Of a stretch of DNA of 64,000 bases, positions 18,093 through 27,866 are shown piece after piece (within the stretch, counting starts at the first letter, position 1; each line of letters begins with the position of its first letter). The notes under the pieces are model-generated. The model was not told the DNA's origin. It searched no databases and saw only the letters and a list, made by a program, of their open reading frames with translations. The stretch covers positions 5,828,501 through 5,892,500 of the forward strand of contig NZ_CP146986.1 of NCBI RefSeq assembly GCF_037126175.1, written 5' to 3'. The translations under genes were made by a program, and so were the position numbers. The stretch comes from Pseudomonas sp. RSB 5.4. Its GTDB lineage: Bacteria; Pseudomonadota; Gammaproteobacteria; Pseudomonadales; Pseudomonadaceae.

Positions 18093-18491
18093 TTAGCGAA
18101 TGGCGTCGACGCGGATTTTCAGCGGCTGCGGATCGTTGCCGTCCAGTTGCACGGCGTGGTTCTCGGTGGTGATGAACATCAGCTCGCCGTTGACTTCGAT
18201 GCGCGCGCTGACCGAGTAACGGTGGCCGGGTTTGACCTGGGCCGGATCGTAACTCAAGTGGAACGGCAGCGGCACCTGGCCTTTGACCGGGCCTTTCTGT
18301 TCGTCGAGGACCACCGCCGGGGCGTCGGCCAGCGATACGTCCTGCAGGCTCACGCTCAGGGTCGCGCTCGGTGGCAGGGCGATGCGTTGCAGGTAGAACA
18401 CTTCGCCATCGAGGCCGACCTTGCCGGCGGGGGTGGTCGACTGGCAGGCGCTCAACAGGGTGGCTGCGGCGAGAAGGGTGAGTTTTTTCAT
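18093..18491 (-). CDS. YbaY-family lipoprotein
   Basis: The 132-residue lipoprotein has a short signal peptide and lipobox LLSAC (Cys16). The remainder is one YbaY/YscW-type beta-sandwich domain (pattern: ATLSVSLQDVSLADAPA, then FHLSYDP and GHRYSVSARI). Proteins of this family include type III secretion pilotins, but most, like YbaY, have unclear roles. The genes on either side are an exported DUF4197 protein downstream and a two-domain YbaY-like protein upstream. Confidence 0.9.
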   Translation of the reverse strand: MKKLTLLAAATLLSACQSTTPAGKVGLDGEVFYLQRIALPPSATLSVSLQDVSLADAPAVVLDEQKGPVKGQVPLPFHLSYDPAQVKPGHRYSVSARIEVNGELMFITTENHAVQLDGNDPQPLKIRVDAIR

Positions 18492-18541
18492 CGGGACCTC
18501 TGAGACGGTTGCGCCGGAAGAATCCCGGCGCCGAAGGAAAT

Positions 18542-19228
18542 CTAGCGGATTTTGGCGTCAGCGTCAGTGAACAAACGTAAGGGTTTTTCCAGCCAATGCA
18601 TCAGGGCCTGAAATGACCACGCCTGTTGTTCGCGTGTGACAGGGGACAGTTCAATCGATCCCGGTGAAACCGGAACCGCTTGGTGGTAGCGGTTTTCAAC
18701 GGCGCTCAGCACATAACGTTTGCCAGGGATGACACTGTCCGGATCGTATTTCAGATAAAACGAAGTGGCGGTCTGTTCGTCATGGTTGACGCGTACCAGT
18801 TCAACTTGCGGCTGCTCGAGTTGATGCAATCTGATGGTCACGGCTTCTTCAGCCGGGACCGTCGTGGGTTCCTGTACTTCGACATAAAGTTGCCCGATCG
18901 GGCTCAAGTGCAAGGTCTGGCGATGCGGCGCCTTGTTGACGGTGACGAAGTAGTCCAGCTCGATCAGCAACGGTTGGCGGTTGTGGAGCATCTGGACATT
19001 GACCTGATACTTCACGCCCACATCGCTGTAAGGGTGGGGAAAGTCAAACTTCCATCCGGCGTCATAGAGCGAAGCATGGCGCCAGTCCTTGATCGTGACG
19101 GGCGCTGCAGAGTTGAGGCGTTTGACGCTGACCCGCGTTTCGCTGATGCCGCCCTGTGGGGCAACAAAGTCCGCTGGCAGACTGAAGTTCAAAGTGACGC
19201 TGGGGGGGTGTTGATTGAACAGGCTCAT
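18542..19228 (-). CDS. YbaY-like two-domain protein without signal peptide
   Basis: The 228-residue protein lacks a signal peptide, lipobox or membrane helix. Residues about 120-185 follow the YbaY pattern (VTIRLHQLEQPQVELVRV, then FYLKYDPDSVIPGKRYVLSAV), and residues 8-85 look like a diverged copy of the same fold (VTLNFSLPAD, then KFDFPHPYSDVGVKYQVNV). It is thus related to the lipoprotein encoded 50 nt downstream but duplicated and apparently cytosolic. The ATG ribosome site is weak (GGATATCGAG). Base composition is lower in GC than its neighbours. Function unknown. Confidence 0.75.
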   Translation of the reverse strand: MSLFNQHPPSVTLNFSLPADFVAPQGGISETRVSVKRLNSAAPVTIKDWRHASLYDAGWKFDFPHPYSDVGVKYQVNVQMLHNRQPLLIELDYFVTVNKAPHRQTLHLSPIGQLYVEVQEPTTVPAEEAVTIRLHQLEQPQVELVRVNHDEQTATSFYLKYDPDSVIPGKRYVLSAVENRYHQAVPVSPGSIELSPVTREQQAWSFQALMHWLEKPLRLFTDADAKIR

Positions 19229-19277
19229 CTCGATATCCGTATCGTGATTGGTTGATGGCGCCTATTAATTCATGAAT

Positions 19278-19315
19278 CAACTAACGGGGCCATTGCAGGG
19301 CGTCCCCGTTAGTTG
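19278..19315. terminator. Perfect 12-bp hairpin after plsB
   Basis: CAACTAACGGGG (19278-19289) and CCCCGTTAGTTG (19304-19315) form a perfect stem with a 14-nt loop. It lies 11 nt past the plsB stop on the minus strand. There is no strong U-run, so it may be an intrinsic terminator of reduced strength. Confidence 0.6.
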
Positions 19316-19325
19316 TCGGCAAGTT

Positions 19326-21824
19326 TCAGACTTGCGGTGCATCCGCTGTTTCGGCGGCATCTTCACTGCGATGCAGGGCTACCTGACGAATCGACAGACG
19401 AATCTCCGCCGGCAGTACGCGTTTGGCCGCGCCTTCGGCCAGTTCGCCGAGCAGTTCGTGGTAGCTCAGCTTGCCGGCTTCGTCGCGACGCAGCACGTCG
19501 AGGTCGAGCAGGGTCTGGATGAAGTGACGGAACAGGCTCTTGTCGAAGAACTCCGGGGCGTTCAAGCCGTGGAGGATCGACAGGCGCTGGGCCATGACCG
19601 TGCACAGGTCTTCCAGCTCTTCGGCGCTGATGCTGTGCTGGCCGCTGTTGAGCAGCAGAGACACGGTCATGTAGAAGCGCTGCAAGGTCTGCGCGATGCT
19701 TTTCGACAGCAGGGTCAGCAGCACAAAGTGCCGCGAACTTGGCGCCGGACGCATATACACATCCTTCTCGAAGCGCAGCAGGCCTTGCTCGACGAAGGCT
19801 TCCAGCCATTGATCGACCACGGTGTCGAGTTCGTCCAGGCTCCAGCGAATGAACAGCTCCGCCTGCAGGTACGGATACAGCGCGCGGGTGTAGCGCAGGA
19901 TCTGTTCGCGGCTCATGCGCGAGGTGCTCTGGAAGAAGCTCGCCAGCAGCGCCGGCAGGGCGAAGATGTGCAGCACGTTGTTGCGGTAGTAGGTCATCAG
20001 GACGGCGTTCTGCTCGTCCAGATAGAGAATCTTGCCCAGCGCATCGTTCTGCTCGGACAGCAGATCCATGTCCTTCACGTGTTCGATCAGCGCACGGCCA
20101 TCGCCTTCCGGCAGGGTCGTGTGTGGCGAGTACGGGACTTTGCGCAGCAGCGCCAGATACAGATCCAGCACCCGCGCCATGGCCCGATCGTCCAGCGCCA
20201 GGCGAGTGGTCGAGAGCAGCGCCAGCGCCACCAGATTGACCGGGTTGATCGCCGCCGCTTCGTTCAGGTGCTGTGCGACTTTCTCGCCGAGGCGATTGGT
20301 GGCTTCGTTGAGCCACGCCGGTTTGTACTGCGGGCCGAGTTCCTGTTGGCGCCAATCCGGCTGTTCGCTGTCGAGGAACTCCGCGAGTTTGATCGGCTCG
20401 CCGAAGTTCACCGCGACCTGACCGAAGCGTTGCTTGAGCGCGCCGATGACTTTGAAGATGTCGAAAATCGACTCTTTCTTCTTGCTCGCGCCACGCAGTT
20501 CGCCAAGGTAAGTACGACCTTCAAGCACGCGCTCGTAACCGATGTACACCGGCACGAAGACAATCGGCATGCGCGACGAGCGCAGGAAGCTGCGCATCGT
20601 GATCGCGAGCATCCCGGTTTTCGGTTGCAGCATGCGCCCGGTGCGCGAGCGGCCGCCCTCGACGAAGTATTCGACCGGGAAGCCTTTGGTGAACAGGGTG
20701 TGCAGGTATTCGTTGAACACCGAGGTGTACAGCGGATTGCCCTTGAACGTGCGGCGCATGAAGAACGCGCCACCACGCCGCAGCAGGCTGCCGATCACCG
20801 GCATGTTGAGGTTGATCCCGGCGGCGATGTGCGGCGGGGTCAGACCGTTGCGGAACAGCAGGTACGAGAGCAGCAGGTAGTCGATGTGGCTGCGGTGGCA
20901 CGGCACGTAGATCACTTCGTGACCCTGAGCGACCTTCTGCACGCCTTCGATGTGGTTGACCTTGATCCCGTCGTAGATCTTGTTCCAGAACCAGCTCAGC
21001 ACCACTTCGAGGAAGCGGATCGCGGTGTAGGTGTAGTCCGAGGCGATTTCGTTGCCGTAGCGCAACGCCTGGGCCTTGGCTTTTTCCAGAGAGATGTTCT
21101 CGCGCTCGGCCTCTTCAACGATCGCTTGCTTGACCAGTGGCTGGTTGAGCAGGCCCTTGACCAGATTGCGCCGGTGGGAAATGTCAGGGCCGATCACCGC
21201 GGCTTTGAGGTTGCGGAAATGCACGCGCAGGATGCGCTGGGCCATGCGCACGGTGCGCTCGTGGCCCTTGTTGTGGTCGATCAGTTCGCGCAGGTGGATC
21301 GGCGCGGAGAACTGCACGCGAGTCTTGCGCCCCAGAACGATGATGCTCAGCAGCCGGCGCAAACGCCCGGTGACTGCCCAGCTGTCGGCGAACAGCAGCT
21401 TCCACGGACTGTTTTCGCTGTCCGGCGACTGGCCCCAGAATACGCTGACCGGAATGATCTGCGCGTCTTCGGCGGCGTTCTGGGTCAGGGCGCTGACCAG
21501 GCGGGTCAGGGTCGGCGGTGCGCCGCGCTTGTCCTGACGGCCGAGCCAGTCCGGGTCCGGCGTCAGGTAGAAAAACGCTGCCGGTTCGATCAACGGCCCG
21601 ACGGACACCGGCAGCACCGGACGCGGCAGGCCGGCCTTGGTGCACTCGGTGTCGACTACTGCCAGATCGGTGAGCGAGGGATTTTGCAGGACGTAGAACA
21701 CCGGACGACTGCGGTCGAGGTTGAGGGTGAACGACGACTGGTTGATCGTCTCCGAGCGAACCCAGAGATACAACAGTCGGCGCAAGGTGCCAAACACAAG
21801 ACGGCGGAACGGGGAACGGGTCAT
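19326..21824 (-). CDS. plsB: Glycerol-3-phosphate 1-O-acyltransferase
   Basis: The 832-residue peripheral inner-membrane enzyme transfers an acyl group from acyl-ACP or acyl-CoA to sn-glycerol-3-phosphate, the first step of phospholipid synthesis. Acyltransferase blocks are visible: [11 protein letters not shown] (HX4D catalytic motif), [26 protein letters not shown] (substrate-binding) and a later VPVYIGYE. I chose the ATG that begins MTRSPFRRL; an 11-codon upstream extension is possible but not typical. The length matches the gammaproteobacterial family (about 810-835). In P. aeruginosa plsB also lies near mexJK. Confidence 0.95.
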   Translation of the reverse strand: MTRSPFRRLVFGTLRRLLYLWVRSETINQSSFTLNLDRSRPVFYVLQNPSLTDLAVVDTECTKAGLPRPVLPVSVGPLIEPAAFFYLTPDPDWLGRQDKRGAPPTLTRLVSALTQNAAEDAQIIPVSVFWGQSPDSENSPWKLLFADSWAVTGRLRRLLSIIVLGRKTRVQFSAPIHLRELIDHNKGHERTVRMAQRILRVHFRNLKAAVIGPDISHRRNLVKGLLNQPLVKQAIVEEAERENISLEKAKAQALRYGNEIASDYTYTAIRFLEVVLSWFWNKIYDGIKVNHIEGVQKVAQGHEVIYVPCHRSHIDYLLLSYLLFRNGLTPPHIAAGINLNMPVIGSLLRRGGAFFMRRTFKGNPLYTSVFNEYLHTLFTKGFPVEYFVEGGRSRTGRMLQPKTGMLAITMRSFLRSSRMPIVFVPVYIGYERVLEGRTYLGELRGASKKKESIFDIFKVIGALKQRFGQVAVNFGEPIKLAEFLDSEQPDWRQQELGPQYKPAWLNEATNRLGEKVAQHLNEAAAINPVNLVALALLSTTRLALDDRAMARVLDLYLALLRKVPYSPHTTLPEGDGRALIEHVKDMDLLSEQNDALGKILYLDEQNAVLMTYYRNNVLHIFALPALLASFFQSTSRMSREQILRYTRALYPYLQAELFIRWSLDELDTVVDQWLEAFVEQGLLRFEKDVYMRPAPSSRHFVLLTLLSKSIAQTLQRFYMTVSLLLNSGQHSISAEELEDLCTVMAQRLSILHGLNAPEFFDKSLFRHFIQTLLDLDVLRRDEAGKLSYHELLGELAEGAAKRVLPAEIRLSIRQVALHRSEDAAETADAPQV

Positions 21825-21926
21825 ACGGCTTCTGCGTGAGTGAATAAAACCGAGCAACTGCTCGGGCGGTCGACAGTTTGCCGTATTCGCCGAAAATCGG
21901 CAAAAAAGCGGCGAAGTAATCTCCTG

Positions 21927-21954
21927 TTGAGACTTTTTGCGCCTGTCATATACT
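21927..21954 (+). promoter_or_regulatory. Sigma-70 promoter of the cold-shock gene
   Basis: TTGAGA (21927-21932) and TATACT (21949-21954), spaced 16 nt, would start transcription near 21961 and give a 5' leader of about 100 nt. Long leaders are usual for cold-shock mRNAs and mediate temperature control. The ribosome site AAGGAG follows at 22046-22051. Confidence 0.6.
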
Positions 21955-22061
21955 CGGCAATCTGTCGCCGGGGCCCTTTATGGACGTCGGGCGCAGTCTG
22001 ACGTTCCGCAAAGGCTTTCCTGCGAAAAGCCTGTTCAATAATAAAAAAGGAGTATGAACAG

Positions 22062-22271
22062 ATGGCAACACGTGAAACCGGCAATGTGAAGTGGTTCAAC
22101 GACGCCAAGGGCTACGGCTTCATTCAGCGCGACGACGGCGTGGACGTGTTCGTGCACTACCGCGCGATTCGCGGTGAAGGGCATCGCTCGCTGACTGAAG
22201 GTCAGCAGGTTGAATATGCGGTGGTGACGGGGGAGAAGGGGTTGCAGGCTGAGGATGTGGTAGGTCTGTAA
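22062..22271 (+). CDS. Cold-shock domain protein
   Basis: This 69-residue single-domain OB-fold protein binds single-stranded RNA or DNA. RNP1 (KGYGFIQ) and RNP2 (VFVHY) are intact, and the fold starts with [13 protein letters not shown]. It is shorter and less basic than CspA itself and closer to CspD/Cap-type small pseudomonad proteins. The ATG follows AAGGAG at about 10 nt. It is divergent from plsB. Whether it is induced by cold or by stationary phase cannot be read from the sequence. Confidence 0.95.
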   Translation: MATRETGNVKWFNDAKGYGFIQRDDGVDVFVHYRAIRGEGHRSLTEGQQVEYAVVTGEKGLQAEDVVGL

Positions 22272-22301
22272 TACAACGCTCCAAAACACCCCAAAACCAA
22301 A

Positions 22302-22404
22302 TGTGGGAGCGGGCTTGCTCGCGAATGCGTCGTGTCATTCAGCATATCTGTAGCTGATACACCGCATTCGTCGGAACGCCGCCCGGAGCAAGCCCGCTCC
22401 CACA
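22302..22404. repeat. REPIN with an altered right arm
   Basis: The left arm is a standard REP. The right arm begins ATTCG, is then interrupted by about 14 extra nt (TCGGAACGCCGCCC), and resumes GAGCAAGCCCGCTCCCACA. The element is therefore 103 nt rather than the usual 89-90. It separates the cold-shock gene from the convergent gene at 22427. Confidence 0.85.
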
Positions 22405-22426
22405 TTTGGATCTGTGTTGACTGCGA

Positions 22427-22804
22427 TTAAGCGGTTTTCCAGGTGATCTCTTCTTCACCGTCTTCGCTGATGCGAATCCAGCGATCCGCCGTCTCCTCGC
22501 CTTCTTCCTCGACCCACGTGCCCGGTGCGCAACGCACTTCGACGTTCAGCGCAGCAAAGGCTGCGCGGGCGCAGGCGATGTCGTCGTCCCATGGGGTCGC
22601 ATCGCTTTCCAGGTACAGGCTGTTCCACTTGCCCACGGCTTTCGGCAGCCAGGTCACCGGCACATTGCCAGCCTTGCATTTGTAGGTCTGGCCTTTCTGT
22701 ACCCAGTCGCTGCACGGGCCCAGGGCTGCGCCGAGCCAGGCGGAAATCGCCTTGTGGTCGACGTCGGCGTCTTTCAGGTAAATCTCGATATCCGGTTGGC
22801 GCAT
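22427..22804 (-). CDS. Conserved hypothetical protein, 125 aa
   Basis: I do not recognise a characterised family. The protein is acidic, soluble and has no signal peptide. It starts MRQPDIEIYLKDAD and contains a central Trp/Cys-rich part (GPCSDWVQKGQTYKCKAG) and a very acidic C-terminus (EEEGEETADRW, EDGEEEITW). The ATG has GAGGA at 6-7 nt; a longer frame upstream reaches almost to the rlmA stop and is rejected. Its start is 75 nt after the rlmA stop, on the same strand. Confidence 0.8.
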   Translation of the reverse strand: MRQPDIEIYLKDADVDHKAISAWLGAALGPCSDWVQKGQTYKCKAGNVPVTWLPKAVGKWNSLYLESDATPWDDDIACARAAFAALNVEVRCAPGTWVEEEGEETADRWIRISEDGEEEITWKTA

Positions 22805-22879
22805 GGATGTCCTCACTGCGGGTCTGAAAAATCCATTCGCGGATTTAGCCGGCCCCGGGCACTCGCCCGAGACCAAAAG

Positions 22880-23689
22880 TTATTGAAGAACGAAATAATC
22901 GTAGCGCATCGACACGGTGGTCACGAACGGCTCGGGCTGTTCGATCACTGCGGCGCGGCGTTCGGCACTGGCGCGCCAGCCGTGGGGTGTCATCGCCAAC
23001 AGGTTGGCGCGATCCTCGGGCTTGTCCAGCGTCAGTTTGAATTCCAGGGTTTCGCTGTGCGCCAGCGCCATGCCTTCCGGCACCAGGGCCAGATGCTTGT
23101 CGTCGGTGTATTCGCGCACTTCGTCGTACAGGCGTTCGCGCAGTTCCATCAGGTGGCCGCTGGTCGGGCCGACCTTCATCAGGCCGCCGCCGACGCTGAG
23201 CAGGCGCTTGGCTTCTGCCCAGTCCAGCGGACTGAAAACGCTGGCGAGAAACTGGCAACTGCCCGACGCCAACGGCACGCGGGCCATGCTGGCAATCAAC
23301 CAGGTAAGCGCCGGATTACGTTTGCAGGCACGTTTCACCGCCTCGCGCGAGATGTCCAGCGCGTAGCCATCGGCTTCCGGCAGGGCCTCGGCGATCTGCG
23401 CGGTGTAGTAACCCTCACCGCAACCGATATCGACCCAGCGTGCCGGTGCATAACTCGCCGCCAGCTCGGCCAGACGCTTGGCCACCGGCGCGTAATGCCC
23501 GGCGTTCAGGAAGTCGCGGCGCGCCTCGACCATCGCCTGATTGTCGCCAGGATCACGGCTGTTCTTGTGCTGCACCGGCAACAGGTTCAGGTAGCCCTGA
23601 CGCGCACGGTCGAAGCGGTGGCCGGCGGGGCAGACCACGCCGTTGTCGACGCTGTTCAGCGGTTCACTGCAGATCGGGCACGCGAGCAT
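22880..23689 (-). CDS. rlmA: 23S rRNA (guanine-745-N1)-methyltransferase RlmA
   Basis: The 269-residue SAM-dependent enzyme methylates G745 of 23S rRNA. The N-terminal zinc finger is visible as Cys4, Cys7, Cys20 and His24, as in E. coli RlmA, which has the same length. The SAM motif is VDIGCGEGYY (about residues 86-95), followed by the FSPLDWAEAKRLL region. Its ATG overlaps the dapE stop codon by one base (TGATG), so the genes are translationally coupled. Confidence 0.93.
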   Translation of the reverse strand: MLACPICSEPLNSVDNGVVCPAGHRFDRARQGYLNLLPVQHKNSRDPGDNQAMVEARRDFLNAGHYAPVAKRLAELAASYAPARWVDIGCGEGYYTAQIAEALPEADGYALDISREAVKRACKRNPALTWLIASMARVPLASGSCQFLASVFSPLDWAEAKRLLSVGGGLMKVGPTSGHLMELRERLYDEVREYTDDKHLALVPEGMALAHSETLEFKLTLDKPEDRANLLAMTPHGWRASAERRAAVIEQPEPFVTTVSMRYDYFVLQ

Positions 23690-24840
23690 CAGGCGAGCAA
23701 CTTGATCAGGGTCTGGTAGTAGATCTCGGTCAGCACGTCGAGATCGGCCGCCAGCACACGCTCGTTGACCTGGTGAATGGTCGCGTTGACCGGGCCCAGT
23801 TCAACAACCTGCGTGCCCATGGTCGCGATGAAGCGGCCATCGGAAGTGCCGCCGCTGGTCGACGCCTTGGTCTCGCGGCCGGTGATGTCCTTGATGCTCG
23901 ACGACACCGCGTCGAGCAGCGCGCCCGGCTCGGTGAGGAACGGCAGACCGGACAGCGCCCAGTCGATGTCCCAGTCCAGATCGTGTTTGTCGAGGATGTC
24001 GGCCACGCGTTTCTGCAGGCCTTCGACGGTGGATTCGGTGGAGAAGCGGAAGTTGAACACCGCCACCAGATCACCCGGGATCACGTTGGTCGCGCCGGTA
24101 CCGGAGTTGAGGTTGGAAATCTGGAAACTGGTCGGCGGGAAGAAATCGTTGCCGTGGTCCCAGTGCTCGGCGGCCAGTTCGGCCAAGGCCGGTGCGGCGA
24201 GGTGGATCGGGTTCTTCGCCAGATGCGGGTAGGCCACGTGGCCCTGCACGCCGCGCACGGTGAGCTTGGCGCCGAGCGAGCCGCGACGGCCGTTTTTCAC
24301 CACGTCACCGACCAGCGTGGTGCTCGACGGTTCGCCGACGATGCACCAGTCCAGACGCTCTTTGCGCGCCACCAGACGTTCCACCACCGCCTTGGTGCCG
24401 TGGTGCGCCGGGCCTTCTTCGTCACTGGTGATCAGGAACGCGACCTTGCCCTTGTGGTTCGGGTAGTCGGCGACAAAGCGCTCGGCGGCGACGGTCATCG
24501 ACGCCAGGCTGCCTTTCATGTCGGCCGCGCCGCGACCGCAGAGCATGCCGTGTTCATCGATCACGGCGTTGAACGGTTCGATCTGCCAGGCGGTCACCGG
24601 ACCGGTCGGCACCACGTCGGTGTGGCCGGCGAAGCACAGCACCGGGCCGTCGTCATTGCCGTGGGTGGCCCAGAAGTTGTCCACGTCCTCGATGCGCATC
24701 GGCTCGAGGGTGAAACCGGCATCGCCCAGGCGCTGCATCATCTGCTTCTGGCAATCGGCGTCGACCGGCGTCACGGACGGACGGCGGATCAGGTCGATGG
24801 CGAGTTGGAGGGTCGGCGAAAGGTCGGCGTGGGCCGTCAT
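23689..24840 (-). CDS. dapE: Succinyl-diaminopimelate desuccinylase
   Basis: The 383-residue M20-family di-zinc hydrolase removes succinate from N-succinyl-LL-2,6-diaminopimelate in lysine and peptidoglycan precursor synthesis. Metal ligands and catalytic residues are in place: His73 and Asp75 ([10 protein letters not shown]), Asp107 (GRGAADMKG), Glu141 and Glu142 (TSDEEGP). The start ATG has GGAG at about 6 nt; the 26-residue extension runs into the neighbouring REPIN and is rejected. It is coupled to rlmA. dapD and dapC lie farther right in the same window. Confidence 0.96.
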   Translation of the reverse strand: MTAHADLSPTLQLAIDLIRRPSVTPVDADCQKQMMQRLGDAGFTLEPMRIEDVDNFWATHGNDDGPVLCFAGHTDVVPTGPVTAWQIEPFNAVIDEHGMLCGRGAADMKGSLASMTVAAERFVADYPNHKGKVAFLITSDEEGPAHHGTKAVVERLVARKERLDWCIVGEPSSTTLVGDVVKNGRRGSLGAKLTVRGVQGHVAYPHLAKNPIHLAAPALAELAAEHWDHGNDFFPPTSFQISNLNSGTGATNVIPGDLVAVFNFRFSTESTVEGLQKRVADILDKHDLDWDIDWALSGLPFLTEPGALLDAVSSSIKDITGRETKASTSGGTSDGRFIATMGTQVVELGPVNATIHQVNERVLAADLDVLTEIYYQTLIKLLA

Positions 24841-24877
24841 GGAAAACTCCGGGAGCTTGAAATTGGGCTGGGGCCAC

Positions 24878-24967
24878 TGTGGGAGCGAGCTTGCTCGCGA
24901 AAGCGGTGTATCAGGCAACTTAAGGGTTGAATGTTACAAAGCCTTCGCGAGCAAGCTCGCTCCCACA
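24878..24967. repeat. REPIN (inverted REP pair)
   Basis: A 90-nt element with facing arms of the GAGCGAGCTTGCTCGCG form lies 37 nt upstream of the dapE start and separates it from ndvB. It could be part of the dapE leader or promoter region. Confidence 0.9.
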
Positions 24968-25078
24968 GGGATTGGGTTCGGTCGGTTACACCGCGTATCA
25001 CGCCAAGCCCCGCAAAATGGCGGTTATCTTAAAGCAAAACGGCGACCATTGGCCGCCGTTTAGTGGATCAAAGAGGAA

Positions 25079-27670
25079 TTAGACGACAGGCGCCGGTTCA
25101 GGCGCTGTCGCAGGTTTTGGCAGCGACGAGAGGAACGCCATGATCAGCGCGGCCAGGTACGGCAGCGACTGCACCAGCAGCATTGCGACCCAGAAGCGCA
25201 TGTCGTTGCTCGGAATGCCCTGCACCAGGTAGATCCCCAGCGCCGCGCCCCACAACAGCAGCATGATGAACAGCTCTTCGCGCGCTTCGGAAATCGCCAC
25301 CCAGAAACCATGGTTGTCGGCGTTTTTCGGCGTGCGGAAGAACGGGATGCTGCTGGTGAAGAAACCGTACAGCACCGCTTTGGCGATGGTGTGCGACAAC
25401 GCCAGGCCAGCCAGTGCGGCGCAGAACGCATCCTTGAGGTTCACGCCCACGGCGCGACGGTAGAGGAAGATGATCTTGCCGACCTTGAACACGAACAGCG
25501 CCAGTGGCGGGATTGCGAAAATCAGCAGCGGCGGATCGACCCGTTGCGGCACGATGATCATCGCCGCCGACCACAGCAGGGCGCCGACGGTGAAGAAAAT
25601 GTTCATGCCGTCCGCGACCCAAGGCAACCAGCCCGCGAGGAAGTGGTAACGCTGGCCACGGGTCAGCTCGGTGTCCTTGCCGCGCAGCAGGCTGCCGGTG
25701 TGGCGCTTGATGATCTGGATCGCGCCGTAGGCCCAACGGAAACGCTGCTTCTTGAAGTCGATGAAGGTGTCCGGCATCAGACCCTTGCCGTAACTGTCGT
25801 GGTAATACGCCGCCGACAGGCCTTTCTCGAACACGCGCAGACCCAGCTCGGCGTCTTCACAGATGCACCAGTCGGCCCAGCCCAGCTCTTCCAGAACCGA
25901 ACGGCGGGTCATGGTCATGGTGCCGTGCTGGATGATCGCGTCGCGGTCGTTGCGGGTGACCATGCCGATGTGGAAGAAACCTTTGTATTCGGCGTAGCAG
26001 AGCTTCTTGAAGGTGCTTTCGTTCTGGTCGCGATAGTCCTGCGGCGACTGCACCACGGCGATTTTCGGATCGGCGAAGTGCGGCACCATGTGCTTGAGCC
26101 AGTTCGGATGCACGCAGTAGTCGGAGTCGATCACCGCGATCACTTCGGCGTCCTTGGCGGTATGCGGAATCAGGTAGTTCAGCGCGCCGCCCTTGAAACC
26201 GGCCAGGGGCGAGACGTGGAAGAACTTGAAACGCGGGCCGAGGGTTGCGCAGTAGTCGCGCACCGGTTCCCAGACGGCTGGGTCTTTGGTGTTGTTGTCG
26301 ATGATCAGGACTTCATAGTCCGGGTAATCGAGGGCGGCCAGGGCGTCGAGGGTCTGTTTGACCATCTCCGGCGGCTCGTTGTAGCACGGTACGTGGATCG
26401 AGACTTTCGGTCTGTAGTCCGAGTCGCCCACCACCGGCAGGAATTCACGCCGGCGCTTGTGGGTCCAGACCGCCTCGGCCAGTTCATGCGCCTCGGTCAG
26501 CAACACGATAAACACCCCGAGCGCACCCAGCGCCAGCAGGAAACCCACCGTCAGGCTGAACCACGTGCTGTATTGCTGGCTGTAGTCGTAACCGATCCAC
26601 ACCAGCACCGAACCGCAGAGGAACGCAATAAAGGTCAGGAAGGTGCGGCCACGCTGGCGCAGGGCCGAGCCGTCGATCATCAGCAGGGTCAGCGACAGCA
26701 GCGCCAGCACCACCGAACCGATGGCCAGCACGCGCCATTGCGGGATGGCGACGACCGGGCCTTCGAAGTTGAATTTCTGCTGGCGGGCGGCGTTGAACAC
26801 GCCCCAGTAGGCGCCCACCGAACCTTCGTCACTGGCCTTCCACGGCTGGTCGAACGCTTCGATCACGAAGTAGTTGAAGCCTTGGCGGTTGAGCTTGTTG
26901 ACCAGCGTGCGCAGGTAGATCGCCTGATCCGCCGGCGACGCATCGGCGCCACCGCGCATGCGACCGTTGCTCGGCCAGCCGACTTCGGACAGCAGCAGCG
27001 GCTTTTTCGGGAACAGCTTTTTCAGGTCACGGGCACGGTCGAAGACGAACTGCCCGGCCTTGTCGACGGGGATGAATTCCCAGTAAGGCAGCACGTGCGC
27101 AGCGATCAAGTCAACGTGCCTGGCCAGTTCCGGGTGTTCTTCCCAGACGTGCCACTGCTCGGAGGTGGTCACCGGCACTTTCACCGCCGCGCGCACCCGA
27201 TCCAGGAGCACGCTCAGTTGCTCGGCAGTGATTTCCTTGCGGAATATCGCCTCGTTACCGACCACCACGCGAACCACGCTGCGCGAGGTATTGGCCAGTT
27301 CGATGGCGCGCTGGATTTCCCGCTCGTTGCGTTCCTGGTCGGGGCTGATCCAGATCCCGAGGGTCACGCGCAGACCGAACTCTTCCGCCAGTTTCGGGAT
27401 GTCCTGCAGCGAACCGTCGACCGAGTAGATGCGGATGTTGTCCGTCAGCTTGCTCATGATCTCCAGGTCGCGGCGCATTTCGTCGTCAGTCGGATACTGA
27501 TCCTTCTGTGGGAACTGGCCCTGCTGGAATGGCGAATAGGAAAAACCGGAGATCTGTTCCGGCCAGTTGGGCGCGGAGACCGGGCGGTTGATCAGCGCCC
27601 AGAAACCGGTGAACAGGGCGGCGATTGCCAGAACCACCACCAGGTTGAGACCAAATTTACGCGATGACAT
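25079..27670 (-). CDS. ndvB: NdvB-type glucan synthase (GH17-like plus GT2)
   Basis: The 863-residue inner-membrane protein joins two parts. After one N-terminal membrane helix, residues about 40-300 form a periplasmic glucanase/transglycosylase-like domain of GH17 type (GNEAIFR and LLSEVGWPSNG carry the two Glu). The rest is a membrane-embedded family 2 glycosyltransferase with IDNNTKD, IDSDYC, CEDAELG and QRFRW, the usual D,D,D,QxxRW set. P. aeruginosa NdvB of this layout makes cyclic beta-1,3-glucans linked to biofilm tolerance. I start at ATG 27670; the ribosome site is weak. On the minus strand GAACTT (27814-27809) with CCCAA 16 nt on might be an ECF sigma promoter, with low certainty. 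It is followed by dapE. Confidence 0.87.
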   Translation of the reverse strand: MSSRKFGLNLVVVLAIAALFTGFWALINRPVSAPNWPEQISGFSYSPFQQGQFPQKDQYPTDDEMRRDLEIMSKLTDNIRIYSVDGSLQDIPKLAEEFGLRVTLGIWISPDQERNEREIQRAIELANTSRSVVRVVVGNEAIFRKEITAEQLSVLLDRVRAAVKVPVTTSEQWHVWEEHPELARHVDLIAAHVLPYWEFIPVDKAGQFVFDRARDLKKLFPKKPLLLSEVGWPSNGRMRGGADASPADQAIYLRTLVNKLNRQGFNYFVIEAFDQPWKASDEGSVGAYWGVFNAARQQKFNFEGPVVAIPQWRVLAIGSVVLALLSLTLLMIDGSALRQRGRTFLTFIAFLCGSVLVWIGYDYSQQYSTWFSLTVGFLLALGALGVFIVLLTEAHELAEAVWTHKRRREFLPVVGDSDYRPKVSIHVPCYNEPPEMVKQTLDALAALDYPDYEVLIIDNNTKDPAVWEPVRDYCATLGPRFKFFHVSPLAGFKGGALNYLIPHTAKDAEVIAVIDSDYCVHPNWLKHMVPHFADPKIAVVQSPQDYRDQNESTFKKLCYAEYKGFFHIGMVTRNDRDAIIQHGTMTMTRRSVLEELGWADWCICEDAELGLRVFEKGLSAAYYHDSYGKGLMPDTFIDFKKQRFRWAYGAIQIIKRHTGSLLRGKDTELTRGQRYHFLAGWLPWVADGMNIFFTVGALLWSAAMIIVPQRVDPPLLIFAIPPLALFVFKVGKIIFLYRRAVGVNLKDAFCAALAGLALSHTIAKAVLYGFFTSSIPFFRTPKNADNHGFWVAISEAREELFIMLLLWGAALGIYLVQGIPSNDMRFWVAMLLVQSLPYLAALIMAFLSSLPKPATAPEPAPVV

Positions 27671-27866
27671 AGCTATTTCGGGTTCCAAAGGCTGTGGAAC
27701 GAAGGAACGGATCGGCTTACGCCAAAAGGGCGCGAATCCTACACCGGCAGTTCACTGCTCGTACACCGGGCAGGAAAATGCCCGACATTGGGCAGTCCAA
27801 CCTGATTTAAGTTCTTTAGTAACAGCTTGTAAGAGAAAACTTTGTTATTCAGTTATAGCAATTCCC

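Noticed and set aside
19272..21839. A long plus-strand open frame opposite plsB
   Set aside because: High-GC antisense frame; the composition (many Arg, Gln, His, Val) is that of a shadow and the minus strand encodes PlsB with catalytic motifs.
25310..27667. A long plus-strand open frame opposite ndvB
   Set aside because: Antisense shadow; the minus strand carries GT2 and GH17-like motifs.
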